Counted from the first letter of the stretch, positions 33,640 through 43,984 are shown. The stretch: 44,652 nt of DNA from an uncultured Bacteroidales bacterium (GCA_947311115.1 CAMZKE010000014.1:1-44652), one strand, 5' to 3'. Notes: generated from the sequence alone by a model not told the origin. Program-made: numbers and translations.

Positions 33640-35727
33640 ATGAATATAACTTTAAGAAATATAACAATAGTATTATTTATTTTACTACCTTATATAAGTT
33701 TTACACAGGACTTTACAAAAAGTAAACAAACAATAAAAGCCGATTTAATTTTTGAGAAAAATGAATTGGTTAACGCTATTCCACTGTACACAAAAGCTTA
33801 CGAAAAAACTAAAAATAAACAAGAAAAAGCATATTTAAAATTTAAAATTGCTGAGTGTTACAGGTTAATGGGAAACTCAAAAAAAGCGGTATCAAAATAC
33901 AAGAGTGCAATAGCAAAAAAATATTGGGACCCAATAGTTTACCTATATTATGCTGATATGCTTAAAGCAAATGGTAAATATGAATTAGCAGGCGAACAAT
34001 ATAAAAAATATAAAGATAAAGTACCTACAGACAAAAGAGCAGATATGGGTATTGAGTCGTGTAATAAAATTGTTGAATGGATGGCTGTTCCTACCAGATA
34101 TAATATTAGAAACGAGAAAAAATTTAATTCAAAATATAGTGAATACTCCCCGTGTTATTCTAATAAAGACTATAGTGAAGTCTATTTTACATCAACTCGA
34201 CCAAAAGATAATTATACGAAAATTAGTCCTGTAACAGGCGAATATTATACCGATATTTTTGTGTCTGAACAAGATAAAAAAGGCGATTGGAGCGATCCGG
34301 TTTTTGTTGACGATACAATTTGTTCGCAGTGGGACGATGGTACTCCGTCGTTTGCAGGCGATTTTATGACACTATATTTTACACGTTGTATTGTGGTAAA
34401 AAACGAACTATTAAATTGCCAAATTTACAAATCAAAGATGGATGCTCAAGGTTTGTTCAATAAAGTTGATATTATTCCTCTTGTTGCAGATAGCATTACT
34501 GTAGCTCACCCATCAATATCAGCTGATGAACTAACATTATATTTTGTATCTGACATGATTGCAAAAGGTTTTCAAGGAGGTAAGGATATTTGGAAAGTTG
34601 AGCGAAAAAGCAAATCAGACCAATGGGGAAAACCTATTAATTTAGGGCCTCAAATAAATACAAAAGGAAACGAAATGTTCCCATATATACGCGAAGATGG
34701 TCGCTTATATTTTTCGTCTGATTATTTACCCGGTATTGGTGGGCTAGATATTTTTGTAGCTACACCTACAGGAACTGACCAATGGGACGTGCAAAATATG
34801 AAATACCCTATTAATACAGCTCAAGATGATTTTGGTATTGTATTTAAAGGAAATAAAGAAGAAGGATTATTTACATCAACTCGTATAAGAAGTACTATTA
34901 TTAAAGTAGAAACAGAAGATAAAGCTGCTGAAGAAGTACAGGTTAAAAGTAAAGGTAAAGACGATATTTTTCATTTTATTTTGCCGGATATTGAATATTC
35001 ACTTTCGGCAACCATAACAGACGCAAATAGTGCAGAACCTGTTGCAGGTGCTAAAGTTCAAATATATGGTAGCGATGGTACCGACATTGTTCTAGAAACA
35101 GGTGAAGAAGGTAGTTTTAAATATAAATTAAAGCAAAATACCGATTATTTATACGTTGTACGCGATAAAGGTTATCTTCATGGAAAAGGAAAAGCATCTA
35201 CCAAAAATCTTGCTAATAGTAAACATTTTAAAAAAGAAATAGTTCTTGCAAAAATTGGTGAATCAATTAAAATTGATAATATTTTTTACGATTCAGGTAA
35301 ATGGGACTTACGTGATGATGCAAAAGAAAACTTACAGCAACTTATTAATATTCTTAACGATAACCCAAATATTGTTATTGAACTTTCTTCCCATACAGAT
35401 ATGGTTGGCGATTATGATGCAAATGAGGTTTTATCGCAGAAAAGGGCTCAGTCTGTTGTTAATTACTTGATTTCAAAGGGCATTGATAAAGAAAGATTAG
35501 TTGCAAAAGGTTATGGTGAAAGCACAGCTCAAATAATTACACCACGTTTAGCCAAAGAAACAAGCTTTAAAGAAGGAGATGTACTAAACGAATTATTTAT
35601 TAAAAAAATTCAAGAGAGTACAGAGTCAAAAGATGAAATTGACAAGTTAATTAAGGAAGCTAACCAAATAAATCGTAGAACTGAATTTAAGGTTATTGCT
35701 ACTGACTATATTCCGGATATTGACTAA
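33640..35727 (+). CDS. PorE-like TPR/beta-propeller/OmpA protein
   Basis: Periplasmic, peptidoglycan-anchored protein with the domain order of PorE, a T9SS-associated factor of Porphyromonas: signal peptide (ending SFTQ), TPR-like helices (about 25-150), PD40/WD40-type propeller blades (about 160-430; e.g. FTSTRP, YFSSDYLPGIGGLDIF), a carboxypeptidase-regulatory-like beta domain (about 455-530) and an OmpA domain (about 545-690). The OmpA part has FYDSGKWDL, SSHTDMVGDY and NRRTEFKV, which bind diaminopimelate. The signal ends without a lipobox Cys, unlike lipoprotein PorE. Bacteroidota carry several proteins of this layout, so a direct T9SS role is likely but not certain. Confidence 0.85.
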   Translation: MNITLRNITIVLFILLPYISFTQDFTKSKQTIKADLIFEKNELVNAIPLYTKAYEKTKNKQEKAYLKFKIAECYRLMGNSKKAVSKYKSAIAKKYWDPIVYLYYADMLKANGKYELAGEQYKKYKDKVPTDKRADMGIESCNKIVEWMAVPTRYNIRNEKKFNSKYSEYSPCYSNKDYSEVYFTSTRPKDNYTKISPVTGEYYTDIFVSEQDKKGDWSDPVFVDDTICSQWDDGTPSFAGDFMTLYFTRCIVVKNELLNCQIYKSKMDAQGLFNKVDIIPLVADSITVAHPSISADELTLYFVSDMIAKGFQGGKDIWKVERKSKSDQWGKPINLGPQINTKGNEMFPYIREDGRLYFSSDYLPGIGGLDIFVATPTGTDQWDVQNMKYPINTAQDDFGIVFKGNKEEGLFTSTRIRSTIIKVETEDKAAEEVQVKSKGKDDIFHFILPDIEYSLSATITDANSAEPVAGAKVQIYGSDGTDIVLETGEEGSFKYKLKQNTDYLYVVRDKGYLHGKGKASTKNLANSKHFKKEIVLAKIGESIKIDNIFYDSGKWDLRDDAKENLQQLINILNDNPNIVIELSSHTDMVGDYDANEVLSQKRAQSVVNYLISKGIDKERLVAKGYGESTAQIITPRLAKETSFKEGDVLNELFIKKIQESTESKDEIDKLIKEANQINRRTEFKVIATDYIPDID

Positions 35728-35728
35728 T

Positions 35729-35832
35729 ATTTTAATCTGTTTGGGTTTAATTCCCCGTCCCTTGGGACGTATAAAAGAATAGTATTCCAAAACGATACCT
35801 CGTCTGCTTGCGGTGAGGAGATTCATTAATAT
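35729..35832 (+). repeat. Dispersed two-hairpin repeat, copy 2
   Basis: Inverted partner of 630-730. It starts 1 bp after the stop of the PorE-like gene, just as copy 1 follows pepD. Hairpin 1 is GTCCC/GGGAC (35757-35768); hairpin 2 is the CCTCGTCTGC / GCGGTGAGG region at about 35797-35819, in which pairing is kept with wobbles despite changes from copy 1. Shared blocks include TTTAATCTGTTTGGGTTTAA and TAGTATTCCAAAA. It fills the spacer between two convergent genes and could end transcription from both. Confidence 0.75.
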
Positions 35833-35836
35833 CAAT

Positions 35837-38800
35837 TTATATTTTTATTGCCATTACTGTAATATCATCAGTTTGTTCTGTATTAGCTTTCCAATTGTTA
35901 ATAGTTTCTTTAAGTTTTTGTTTTTGCTCGTCAATAGGTAATTCTACTATACTTAATAATAATTTTTTTAATTGTTTTTTTGTAAATTTTTTATCTTCAG
36001 CACCTCCAAATTGATCAGCATAACCATCAGTAAACAAATAAATAGTATCGTTTGTTTGTAATTTAATATCAGTACCTACAAAGTCTATTTCTTTAGGATA
36101 AAAACCTATTGGATTTCTTACAGGTTTATACTCAATAATCTCGTTATTTCTAATTATCCACATAGGATTATTTGCTCCTGCAAAACTTAAAATATTTGTT
36201 TTTGTGTTTAATGCACATAATGCAATATCAAAACCATTATTATTTTCGTTACCAAAAGTTTTAAAATTTCCTTTTATTTTTTTTCGTAATAAATTTAAAG
36301 CTTTTCCCGGATTATCTATTTCTTTATTTGAAACTATATCGTGTAAATGCGTAATTCCCAGTACTGTTAAAAAGCCACCGGATACTCCATGTCCGGTTCC
36401 GTCTGCTACGGCAAAAACAATATAATCATTAAATTTATTTACATAATAAAAATCGCCAGACACTTGGTCTCGTGGCATATATAGAATAAAAAATTCTGAT
36501 AAATATTGATTAATTTTTTCGTTGCTTGTTAAAAGTGCATTTTGTATTGACTTTGCATAATTAATATTGTCTGTAATATCCTTATGAGCAAGTTCAATTT
36601 TTTCTTTACTTTCTTTTAAAGCAAGTTCATGTTCTTTTCTTATGCTAATATCTCTGATAATACCAACTGCATTCCATTTGTTTTTTATTTTTATTGCTGA
36701 TATCGATATTTCAAGAGGGAAAACAGTTCCATCTTTTTTTAATCCTTCTATTTCTAAAGTTTTATTTATTAATCTGCCTTTACCGGTTTGTCTAAAATTT
36801 ATAAATGCCGAATGAGCATTATCTTTATATTTAATAGGTGGGAGAATATCATGTAAATTTTTACTAATAACCTCTTGTTCGTTATATCCAAAAATATTTT
36901 GTGCAGCTTTATTCCACAAGGCTATTTTTTCACTATTATCAATTAAAATTATAGCATCGTTTGCAAAATTAGTTATAGCTTTAAATTTTTGCTCACTTTC
37001 GGCAAGTGCAATTTCATGCTTCTTTTGTTCGGTTATATCCCTAACTACCCCAATAATTCCAACAACTTCTCCATCTTTATTAAGATATGGAACTTTTGTT
37101 GTTGACGATAAATATGTATTTCCTTTTGGGCAAACATTTTCTCTTTCGTAATTAGTAATTATTTTTTTGTTTTTTAAAATCTGTCTATCAAATTCTTCAT
37201 ATTCTGATGGTAAATTATCTAAATTTAATTCTTTATCGGTTTTGCCTACAATTTCTTCTTTTGTTAAACCTAACATTTTAACAAAGGATTTATTAACTTC
37301 GATATATTTTAAGTTTTTATCTTTAAAATAAATACTTAATGGCAAATTATCTAATAAAGTTTCTTTTTGAGCATTTAATTCTTCTATTTTATTTTTTTGC
37401 AATATATCTTTTGTAATATCTCTAATCAATCCTTCTACGCCACTAAACTTATTATTTACAAATAATGCCCGGGCATTTACTTTTGCATATCTTATTTCTT
37501 TTTTTGTATTAATATATGTAAAATTATAATTAGTTAAATATTTGTTTCTAACTATTTTGTATGATATTTTTTTAAGTTCTTCATCAGATATATTCCAATA
37601 TTTAGTTAACGGTTCGCCAATTATATTATTTATATTATCTAGTTTTAAATATTTTACTATTGATAGGCTAGCTTGTGTATAACAAAAGTTTTTGTCGGTT
37701 TTAAAATAAACATCTTCTAAATTATTAATAGTATCCTCAAATTGTTTAACAACTTCTGCAATTTTATTTCGCTGCAGGATAATTTTCTCATTTTTTTGAA
37801 ACAGAATATCATTTTGCTGTTTTAGCTCTTCTTCTGATGCTGTTAAATTATTATTAAGTTCTTGTAAAATTAATTTTTGTTTTTCTATTTCTGCTGACTT
37901 AGTTTTTATATCAATGTTTTGTTTTATTGATTTTAAATATTCTTTTGTTAATAATTCGGATGATTTTTTAAGCTCATTATTTAATTTTTTATTTTTCCGT
38001 AAACTTAATGTTACATAAACAACAATTAAGATAAGTGTTAATACAATTAAATAAAATGCAATTCTTTGACGTTTTACCAATTTATTTTCTAATTGTTGTC
38101 TTTTTATTACTTCGTTTCTTAGTTGTTGTTCTTTTTCTAATTTTTCTATTAATAATCTATTTTTTTCCGATTTATATTTTGTTTCTAATTTGTTAACCTC
38201 TTTTAGTTTGTTAATATTATAAGTTTTTTTTATTAAATCAGAATAAATTAGTGCATATTTAAGAGCTTTTTGTGTGTTTCCCAGTTTACTATAAGCGTGC
38301 ATTAATACGCCTGCAGAAGATTGTTTTGTATTAATATTGTTTGTTTTTTCTGATATAGTATATGCTTTTACGGCATTAGTAATTGCTAATTTTAGATATC
38401 TCACATTTTTAAGCGAATCGTAATAATCTAAATATAATTCTCCAAAATTTTTATATATATCCATAGGTTCATTATCACTTTTTTTTGTAATTTCTATTGC
38501 TTTATTATACCAATTTATTGCTTCATTATATTTCTTTTGTTTTTTGTATAAACTACCTAAATTTATATATACTTTATAAATATTATTTATATCATTTATT
38601 TGTTTAGCTATTTTAATGGCTTTATTAAAATTTTGTAATGCTAAATTAAATTTGTTTGTGTTTTTATATATAACACCAATATTATTATAAATATTTATTA
38701 CACCACTTTTATCATCTGTTTTTTCTTTAAAATGTAGTGCCTTTCTGTAATATTCAATTGCTTTATCGTACAATTCTTGATTTTTATACAGCACTCCTAT

Positions 38801-39412
38801 ATTGTTGTATATATTTGATATTATAGCAAAATCGCTATCTTTTTCGGCTATTGTTATTGATTTTAAATAATAGTTTATTGCATCGGTGTAATTTCCTTGT
38901 ATTTTATATAAAATGCCTATTGCGTTATAACAATTAGCTTCAACATCTTCAAATTTATGTTCCTTTGCTATTTTTAATGATATTTTATACTGTTCTATCG
39001 CTTTATTATAATTATCTTCTTGATAATAAGTTGCTCCTACCAAATAATATAAATTTGCAATAAGATAATAGTTATTTATATTTATTGCAGTAATAATTGC
39101 TTCTTTAAAATTATTTCTAGCCTCTTTAAATTCGCTTGAATAAAAATGAACAATACCTAATTCTTTATATGAATCTACAGTACCTTTTGTGTATTTTTTT
39201 TCTTTTGCATAATTTAAAGCCATAAATCCATACATAAATGCAGAATCTTTGTCTATATCAATATAAATTTCGGATAATTTTGTTAAAGTTTTTATTTTAA
39301 CGGAATCTATAGTTGTTTCTTTAGAAACATGTTTTAGACTGTCAATATTAACAGCACTTATATGTGTTATAAAAAATAAATTGATTAGTAATATTACAAA
39401 ATACTTTTTCAT
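35837..39412 (-). CDS. TPR-PAS-SpoIIE (PP2C-type) phosphatase
   Basis: Membrane-bound signalling phosphatase of 1191 aa. Order: signal peptide, about nine TPRs in the periplasm (about 60-400), one membrane segment (about 450-470), a coiled coil, three PAS domains (about 565-950), then a SpoIIE/RsbU phosphatase domain (last 230 residues). The phosphatase metal Asps are in QVSGDFYY, VADGTGHGVSG, FTDGYADQFGG and the terminal TDDITVMAIKI; all look intact. Such enzymes usually dephosphorylate STAS anti-sigma-factor antagonists, but no STAS or anti-sigma kinase gene is here. Its ATG shares a base with the stop of the bacteriohemerythrin gene (TAATG), so the two are translationally coupled. Confidence 0.9.
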   Translation of the reverse strand: MKKYFVILLINLFFITHISAVNIDSLKHVSKETTIDSVKIKTLTKLSEIYIDIDKDSAFMYGFMALNYAKEKKYTKGTVDSYKELGIVHFYSSEFKEARNNFKEAIITAININNYYLIANLYYLVGATYYQEDNYNKAIEQYKISLKIAKEHKFEDVEANCYNAIGILYKIQGNYTDAINYYLKSITIAEKDSDFAIISNIYNNIGVLYKNQELYDKAIEYYRKALHFKEKTDDKSGVINIYNNIGVIYKNTNKFNLALQNFNKAIKIAKQINDINNIYKVYINLGSLYKKQKKYNEAINWYNKAIEITKKSDNEPMDIYKNFGELYLDYYDSLKNVRYLKLAITNAVKAYTISEKTNNINTKQSSAGVLMHAYSKLGNTQKALKYALIYSDLIKKTYNINKLKEVNKLETKYKSEKNRLLIEKLEKEQQLRNEVIKRQQLENKLVKRQRIAFYLIVLTLILIVVYVTLSLRKNKKLNNELKKSSELLTKEYLKSIKQNIDIKTKSAEIEKQKLILQELNNNLTASEEELKQQNDILFQKNEKIILQRNKIAEVVKQFEDTINNLEDVYFKTDKNFCYTQASLSIVKYLKLDNINNIIGEPLTKYWNISDEELKKISYKIVRNKYLTNYNFTYINTKKEIRYAKVNARALFVNNKFSGVEGLIRDITKDILQKNKIEELNAQKETLLDNLPLSIYFKDKNLKYIEVNKSFVKMLGLTKEEIVGKTDKELNLDNLPSEYEEFDRQILKNKKIITNYERENVCPKGNTYLSSTTKVPYLNKDGEVVGIIGVVRDITEQKKHEIALAESEQKFKAITNFANDAIILIDNSEKIALWNKAAQNIFGYNEQEVISKNLHDILPPIKYKDNAHSAFINFRQTGKGRLINKTLEIEGLKKDGTVFPLEISISAIKIKNKWNAVGIIRDISIRKEHELALKESKEKIELAHKDITDNINYAKSIQNALLTSNEKINQYLSEFFILYMPRDQVSGDFYYVNKFNDYIVFAVADGTGHGVSGGFLTVLGITHLHDIVSNKEIDNPGKALNLLRKKIKGNFKTFGNENNNGFDIALCALNTKTNILSFAGANNPMWIIRNNEIIEYKPVRNPIGFYPKEIDFVGTDIKLQTNDTIYLFTDGYADQFGGAEDKKFTKKQLKKLLLSIVELPIDEQKQKLKETINNWKANTEQTDDITVMAIKI

Positions 39413-39831
39413 TAAATTGAAATGTTATTTTTATTAAAATACTCTACATATTTTTGGTCAGTTACTAAAATATGTTCAGTAAGCCACTCTTTAAGAAAAT
39501 TGATTAAATTAATAACAAACGTTTCATTATTTTTTTTCCCTCCATTAGCAACCATACATGTAACTTCTTTTTCAAAGTCTCTATGCTCTTTAATATGAGA
39601 TTCTTTTAAATTGAATCCGTATTTTTCAAAAAGTTTTTCTTCTTCACCAAAATGATAAACAGTATAGTTAATCAACTCATTTAAGATATCATCTATTTTA
39701 TAACTATCTTTATCAATAATAACAATACTATACAGTTCGTTTAATATTTTTATTATTACTTTATGTTGAATATCTATTTTGGTTATTCCTGTAGAATATA
39801 TATCATTCCACTTAAAAAATTCGTTTATCAT
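39412..39831 (-). CDS. Bacteriohemerythrin
   Basis: Non-heme di-iron O2-binding protein of 139 aa, a four-helix bundle. The full ligand set is present: H23, H60 and E64 (HFGEE), H79 and H83 (HIKEH), H120 and D125 (HILVTD). With all seven ligands it should bind dioxygen reversibly; roles in O2 supply, storage, sensing or NO handling are known in the family. The gene lies between a hemerythrin-domain sensor (86 bp upstream) and the SpoIIE phosphatase gene, with which it overlaps by one base. Confidence 0.95.
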   Translation of the reverse strand: MINEFFKWNDIYSTGITKIDIQHKVIIKILNELYSIVIIDKDSYKIDDILNELINYTVYHFGEEEKLFEKYGFNLKESHIKEHRDFEKEVTCMVANGGKKNNETFVINLINFLKEWLTEHILVTDQKYVEYFNKNNISI

Positions 39832-39917
39832 AAATAATTTTTAACAATACAAAAGTAATAAAATACCTAAATAATTAAATTTTAATATTAATAATTATAA
39901 ATTAATATAACAAATAG

Positions 39918-42746
39918 TTATTTATGTAATTTATTATACTCATCGTACAACATCATTTCTTCTTTTGCAACTCTATCTTTAAAAGCTACAAGTATATTAG
40001 ATATATCTCTAATAAATTCAGTTTTATTAATTTCAGAAAAATTAGTGTATTTATTATAAAAGTTTAAAAGAGCTTTTGTTATTTGCTCCATTTCCTCTCC
40101 TAAAGAAGTTAACATAGTTTTTATCGAGTCATCGTTTTTTGCTTCTTCTTTTAAAACAGGATAGAGTTCTTCATCTTCTTTTTCTAAATGACTTAACAGC
40201 AATTCTTTAGACTTAAGCAACAAATCCATACCTTTTTTAGAAGCAACCCCTATTTGTTGTAACTCAATAAAAATATTAGCTATTTGTGAATGTTCTTTTT
40301 TTAATTCTTTTATTAATTTTGCGTCTTCAATATTTTTTTCTTCTTTGTTTTTTTCTGATAGTTTTAATGTATCGTTGTTTTGATTTGAATAGTTTGTTTC
40401 TTCATCTTTATCTGGAAATAAGCTGTGAACTAGTTTAACTGTTTGCTCATCATTAATATAATGAGTTACTAAATACCTAATTGCGATATATTCCTTTAAA
40501 TTTCCGTTTTCATCGTATATTGGACTTATATTTGCATCAACCCAATAAAAACCTCCGTCTTTAGTTTTATTTTTTACTTTCCCCGACCATACATTTCCGG
40601 CTTGTATTGTTTCCCATAAATTTCGAAAAGCTGCTTTTGTCATATCAGGGTGACGAACTATATTATGAGGTTTGCCTATAAGTTCTTCTCGTGTGTAACC
40701 GGCAACTTCACAAAATATATCGTTAACATAAGTAATTATTCCTTTAGGGTTGGTTTTTGAAACTAATGCAACTTTATCAATGGCTTTCATTTGAGCTTGC
40801 ATTTCATTATTTTTACGCTTAATCTCCGTATTCGTATCATGCAACTGCTCTTGTGTTGCTTGCATTTCTTCTAGGTTTTGTCGCATTTCTTCTTCGGTTG
40901 CGGCAAGTTCTTCTGTTTGTTGTTGCGATTGTTCTAATAATTCTTGAGTTAATAAATTTGTTTTTGCTGCTGATAGAGTAGAAGCAATACTCTCGGCTAA
41001 TTTCTCAATAAATTTAATTTGATAATCCTCGTAAATATTAAACGATGCCAACTCTATAACACCAAAAACCTCTTCTTCTATTTTAAGCGGAACAATTAAA
41101 ATACAATTTGGATTTGCATCGCCCAAACCTGAGGTTATATTTATATAATTATCAGGGACATCTGTCATAAAAATACTTTGTTTTTCTATTGCACAGGTTC
41201 CTACTAATCCTTCGCCAAGTTTTATTTGTTTTTCGGCATATTTTTTTCGGTTATAAGCATAAACTGCTTGCAGTTCTAGTATTATATCATCTTTGTCATT
41301 ATCGTTTAATAAAAACAAACCTCCTTGGTTAGAATTTGTGTATTTTACCAAATTTGTAATAATTTCGGTAGAAAATGCTTCGATATCAGTATTATTACTA
41401 CGCAATATTTCTCCAAACTCTGCAAATCCTTTTGTAGCCCAAGCCCGTTTTTCTTCTTCTTGTTTATTTTTTTCTTGTTCTTTTTGTGCTTTAAGTAAGT
41501 TTTCTTTCATTTTAAGCAACGAGTTGCTTAATTCGTCTTCTTTATTTACATTATCTAAACTAACATTTAAGTTACCTTTACCAATTTCGTTGGCAAAGTT
41601 TGTTGTAGTTTTTAACCTTTCGAGCATAATTGAAAACGAATTGTAAATTTTTTCTATTACCCCAGTATTATTATTAGTAGTAGTATTCAACTTGCCTTTC
41701 GCAAGTTCTTCAATATCTATTGATAGCTTATCAATAGGTTTTATAACTATCCAATTTATACCAAGATAGGCAATAAGTATAATTAACGATATAACAATAA
41801 AAGCTTGTATTATATTTCTTATTAACTGATGTTTTACATAAGCAACATCATCTGATAAATCAACTTGCATAACAACAACACCTATTATATTTTTAGAAAA
41901 GTCAATAATTGGTGATATTACACAAGCACAATTTCCCTCTATCTTATATTTATCTTTTTCAATATCGGTAAAAACAAAATCTTTATCTTTTAACAAACTG
42001 CTATCATAATTTTTCGATGCATTAAATATTGAGAAATTATTAATAGTATTTATGGTGCTAATACTCAAATTATCAATAAGTTGCGATTTTTCTTCGCTAA
42101 TATATATAGCATAAGATTGTTTATTATTATCGCTAAATATACGGTCGAATACAAGAGTAAACGGAAAAAATGTTTCAACCGAGCCTACATAATTATTTTT
42201 TTTATCAAAAACAGGGGCTATTCCTCTAATTTGATATCCTCCTCTACCTATTTCGATAGTTTTAACAGGTTCATGAGTCTTACTAACATATAAAATAGAT
42301 TGCCTAAAACTTGACAAATCATCGCCATTTTTATCTGTCCAAGAGCGAAATAGGGATGTTGCAGGCGGTATATGAAAATGTATTTTTTGCTCAAATCCTA
42401 CATCCTTAGAAACCCCATTAATAATTGGCATAACATTACGCTTAATAATTGAACGAGCCGAATCTAGATTGCCTGCTTGCTTATATACACTATATGCCCA
42501 TTTAACCGACGAAAAATTTGCATACATAGACGATGTTAACATTGTTGCATTAGAAATGGAACTAATTTTATTTTTCATTAATAAAGTTAGTTCTTTAGCT
42601 TTATCTAAACCGTTTTGTTGAAATTTCTCCTCATTCATTAATTTTATTCGTGTAAATGCAATTGACATTACAATAATAAAAATTATAACAATAGGGACAA
42701 TTAGTTTAAATACAATAGTAGAAGTAATTTTTCTCATTTTTCTCAT
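39918..42746 (-). CDS. Sensor with Cache, HAMP, GAF, Aer-type PAS and hemerythrin domains
   Basis: Inner-membrane signalling protein of 942 aa. Two membrane helices (about 10-30 and 313-335) flank a double-Cache periplasmic domain, of the kind seen in chemoreceptors (HIPPATSLFRSW, GDDLSSFR, GGYQIRGI). Then come HAMP-like helices, a GAF domain (about 440-600), a long coiled coil, and a PAS domain (about 665-775) close to E. coli Aer (GYTREELIGKPHNIVRHPDM, FYWVDANISP), which binds FAD. The last 150 residues are a hemerythrin-like HHE domain (EHSQI, LLSHLEKEDEELYP), though the usual final HIxxEE reads RVAKEE, so one ligand may be lost. There is no histidine kinase, GGDEF or MCP signalling domain, so output must pass to another protein. 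Confidence 0.88.
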   Translation of the reverse strand: MRKMRKITSTIVFKLIVPIVIIFIIVMSIAFTRIKLMNEEKFQQNGLDKAKELTLLMKNKISSISNATMLTSSMYANFSSVKWAYSVYKQAGNLDSARSIIKRNVMPIINGVSKDVGFEQKIHFHIPPATSLFRSWTDKNGDDLSSFRQSILYVSKTHEPVKTIEIGRGGYQIRGIAPVFDKKNNYVGSVETFFPFTLVFDRIFSDNNKQSYAIYISEEKSQLIDNLSISTINTINNFSIFNASKNYDSSLLKDKDFVFTDIEKDKYKIEGNCACVISPIIDFSKNIIGVVVMQVDLSDDVAYVKHQLIRNIIQAFIVISLIILIAYLGINWIVIKPIDKLSIDIEELAKGKLNTTTNNNTGVIEKIYNSFSIMLERLKTTTNFANEIGKGNLNVSLDNVNKEDELSNSLLKMKENLLKAQKEQEKNKQEEEKRAWATKGFAEFGEILRSNNTDIEAFSTEIITNLVKYTNSNQGGLFLLNDNDKDDIILELQAVYAYNRKKYAEKQIKLGEGLVGTCAIEKQSIFMTDVPDNYINITSGLGDANPNCILIVPLKIEEEVFGVIELASFNIYEDYQIKFIEKLAESIASTLSAAKTNLLTQELLEQSQQQTEELAATEEEMRQNLEEMQATQEQLHDTNTEIKRKNNEMQAQMKAIDKVALVSKTNPKGIITYVNDIFCEVAGYTREELIGKPHNIVRHPDMTKAAFRNLWETIQAGNVWSGKVKNKTKDGGFYWVDANISPIYDENGNLKEYIAIRYLVTHYINDEQTVKLVHSLFPDKDEETNYSNQNNDTLKLSEKNKEEKNIEDAKLIKELKKEHSQIANIFIELQQIGVASKKGMDLLLKSKELLLSHLEKEDEELYPVLKEEAKNDDSIKTMLTSLGEEMEQITKALLNFYNKYTNFSEINKTEFIRDISNILVAFKDRVAKEEMMLYDEYNKLHK

Positions 42747-43091
42747 TTCTTTTTAAAAACTATTTTACATATAGTTAATAAGGAAAATCAAAAATAAGCA
42801 AAAACATCAATCTTTAAACATCAAAAATAAACAGTTAGTCAAAATTAACATTAAAGAAATATACCAAATATAAAACATCGAATTATGTCATTTTTTACCT
42901 TTATTCACAGGTTGTTAACGGTTGTTTTATTGTTTTCTAAAAAATAAAAAAACATCTACTTTATTAACAGTTTATTTTAATTTTCAGGCTATTCCAGATT
43001 TCCTGTGGGTATATGTTTAATACCAAATTGAACCAAAATACTCTATACAAATCATTTCTTTTTCCCTTTATTTTCGTTACTAAAGCTAAGT
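42747..43091. other. AT-rich spacer of 345 bp without a gene
   Basis: No ORF of note. On the minus strand a TATATTTG box (42865-42872) fits the -7 consensus 118 bp before the sensor gene, without a -33 partner, so promoter status is weak. The part next to 43091 is the 3' flank of the lipoprotein gene; I see no clear terminator. Confidence 0.35.
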
Positions 43092-43970
43092 TCATTCAGG
43101 TATTCCATCCCATATTTCAATATCATCAATCCATTGATGTTTTGGGTTTGCATCACCGTAAATTTGATTTAATATTATAAAATCAATTGGCTTAGAATTT
43201 CTTGTTGTTGAACCATTATAATCTGCGATTATTTTATGATTTATTTTCCAAAATGTCCTTCCATCTGAATCGTCGCTCCACTTCCAGTAGAATTCAGTTA
43301 AAAACCATTCATTTTCGGGAACTGCTATATCATAATTATCAAACTCCCATATTGCATTTTGAGGGTCTTTATCTCCTTGTATATGCCAATAAGGATTTCC
43401 ATTCAAATCAGTGTAGATAAAAGCAATTAGTCGGTAACCTGTTCCAGTGCCGTTTCCTAAATCATAATCTTTTGTTTTGTATTCAAAAATTGCACGCCAT
43501 TTATCTGGTTGGTGTAGGCTAGCACTATCCAATTTCATCCAAAATTTGATATATAGGTCTTTTTTTCCATTAGTAATATCTAAGATTTCGTAAGGACATT
43601 GTGTGTCATCCAGAAATTCGTAATTCTCTTTTTGAAAAAGCACAGTCGTAGAATCTCCATTATGTCCGATTACACGTTGAAGTTCGGCAAATGTCGCTTG
43701 ATGATTATCATCAGAAATATAGTGTAACCCACTATTGGTTGATCCTAATATATCAATAGGCCAACTAAAACCAGTTTCATTATCAGTACCTTTGATGTAT
43801 CGGTAATCTTCATTATCTACATAAGCCGTATTATCTATATAAACTCCACTTTCAAATCCAGACTTAAATAATAGTTTCGGTTTTAATGGAATTTCGGTTG
43901 GAGATTCCTTTTTGCAAGAAATACTTAATACGATTACTACAATTATTACAAACAAGAAGCTGTTTTTCAT
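43092..43970 (-). CDS. Lipoprotein with concanavalin-like (polysaccharide-lyase-like) fold
   Basis: Exported lipoprotein of 292 aa. Start chosen at 43970 (MKNSFLFVIIVVIVLSISC), with lipobox Cys at about residue 19; the longer frame from 44057 adds 29 unlikely residues ahead of the signal. The mature part is rich in Trp, Asp and Gly: FKSGFESGVYID, then DLYIKFWMKLD, NEWFLTEFYWKW, and HQWIDDIEIWDG. This pattern resembles the jelly-roll fold of heparin-lyase-like (PF14099-type) and LamG proteins, which bind or cut polysaccharides. I cannot point to catalytic residues, so lyase activity is not claimed. The flanking palindromic spacer and Rpn gene mark it as accessory. Confidence 0.7.
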   Translation of the reverse strand: MKNSFLFVIIVVIVLSISCKKESPTEIPLKPKLLFKSGFESGVYIDNTAYVDNEDYRYIKGTDNETGFSWPIDILGSTNSGLHYISDDNHQATFAELQRVIGHNGDSTTVLFQKENYEFLDDTQCPYEILDITNGKKDLYIKFWMKLDSASLHQPDKWRAIFEYKTKDYDLGNGTGTGYRLIAFIYTDLNGNPYWHIQGDKDPQNAIWEFDNYDIAVPENEWFLTEFYWKWSDDSDGRTFWKINHKIIADYNGSTTRNSKPIDFIILNQIYGDANPKHQWIDDIEIWDGIPE

Positions 43971-43984
43971 ATATTTCTTTTTAT

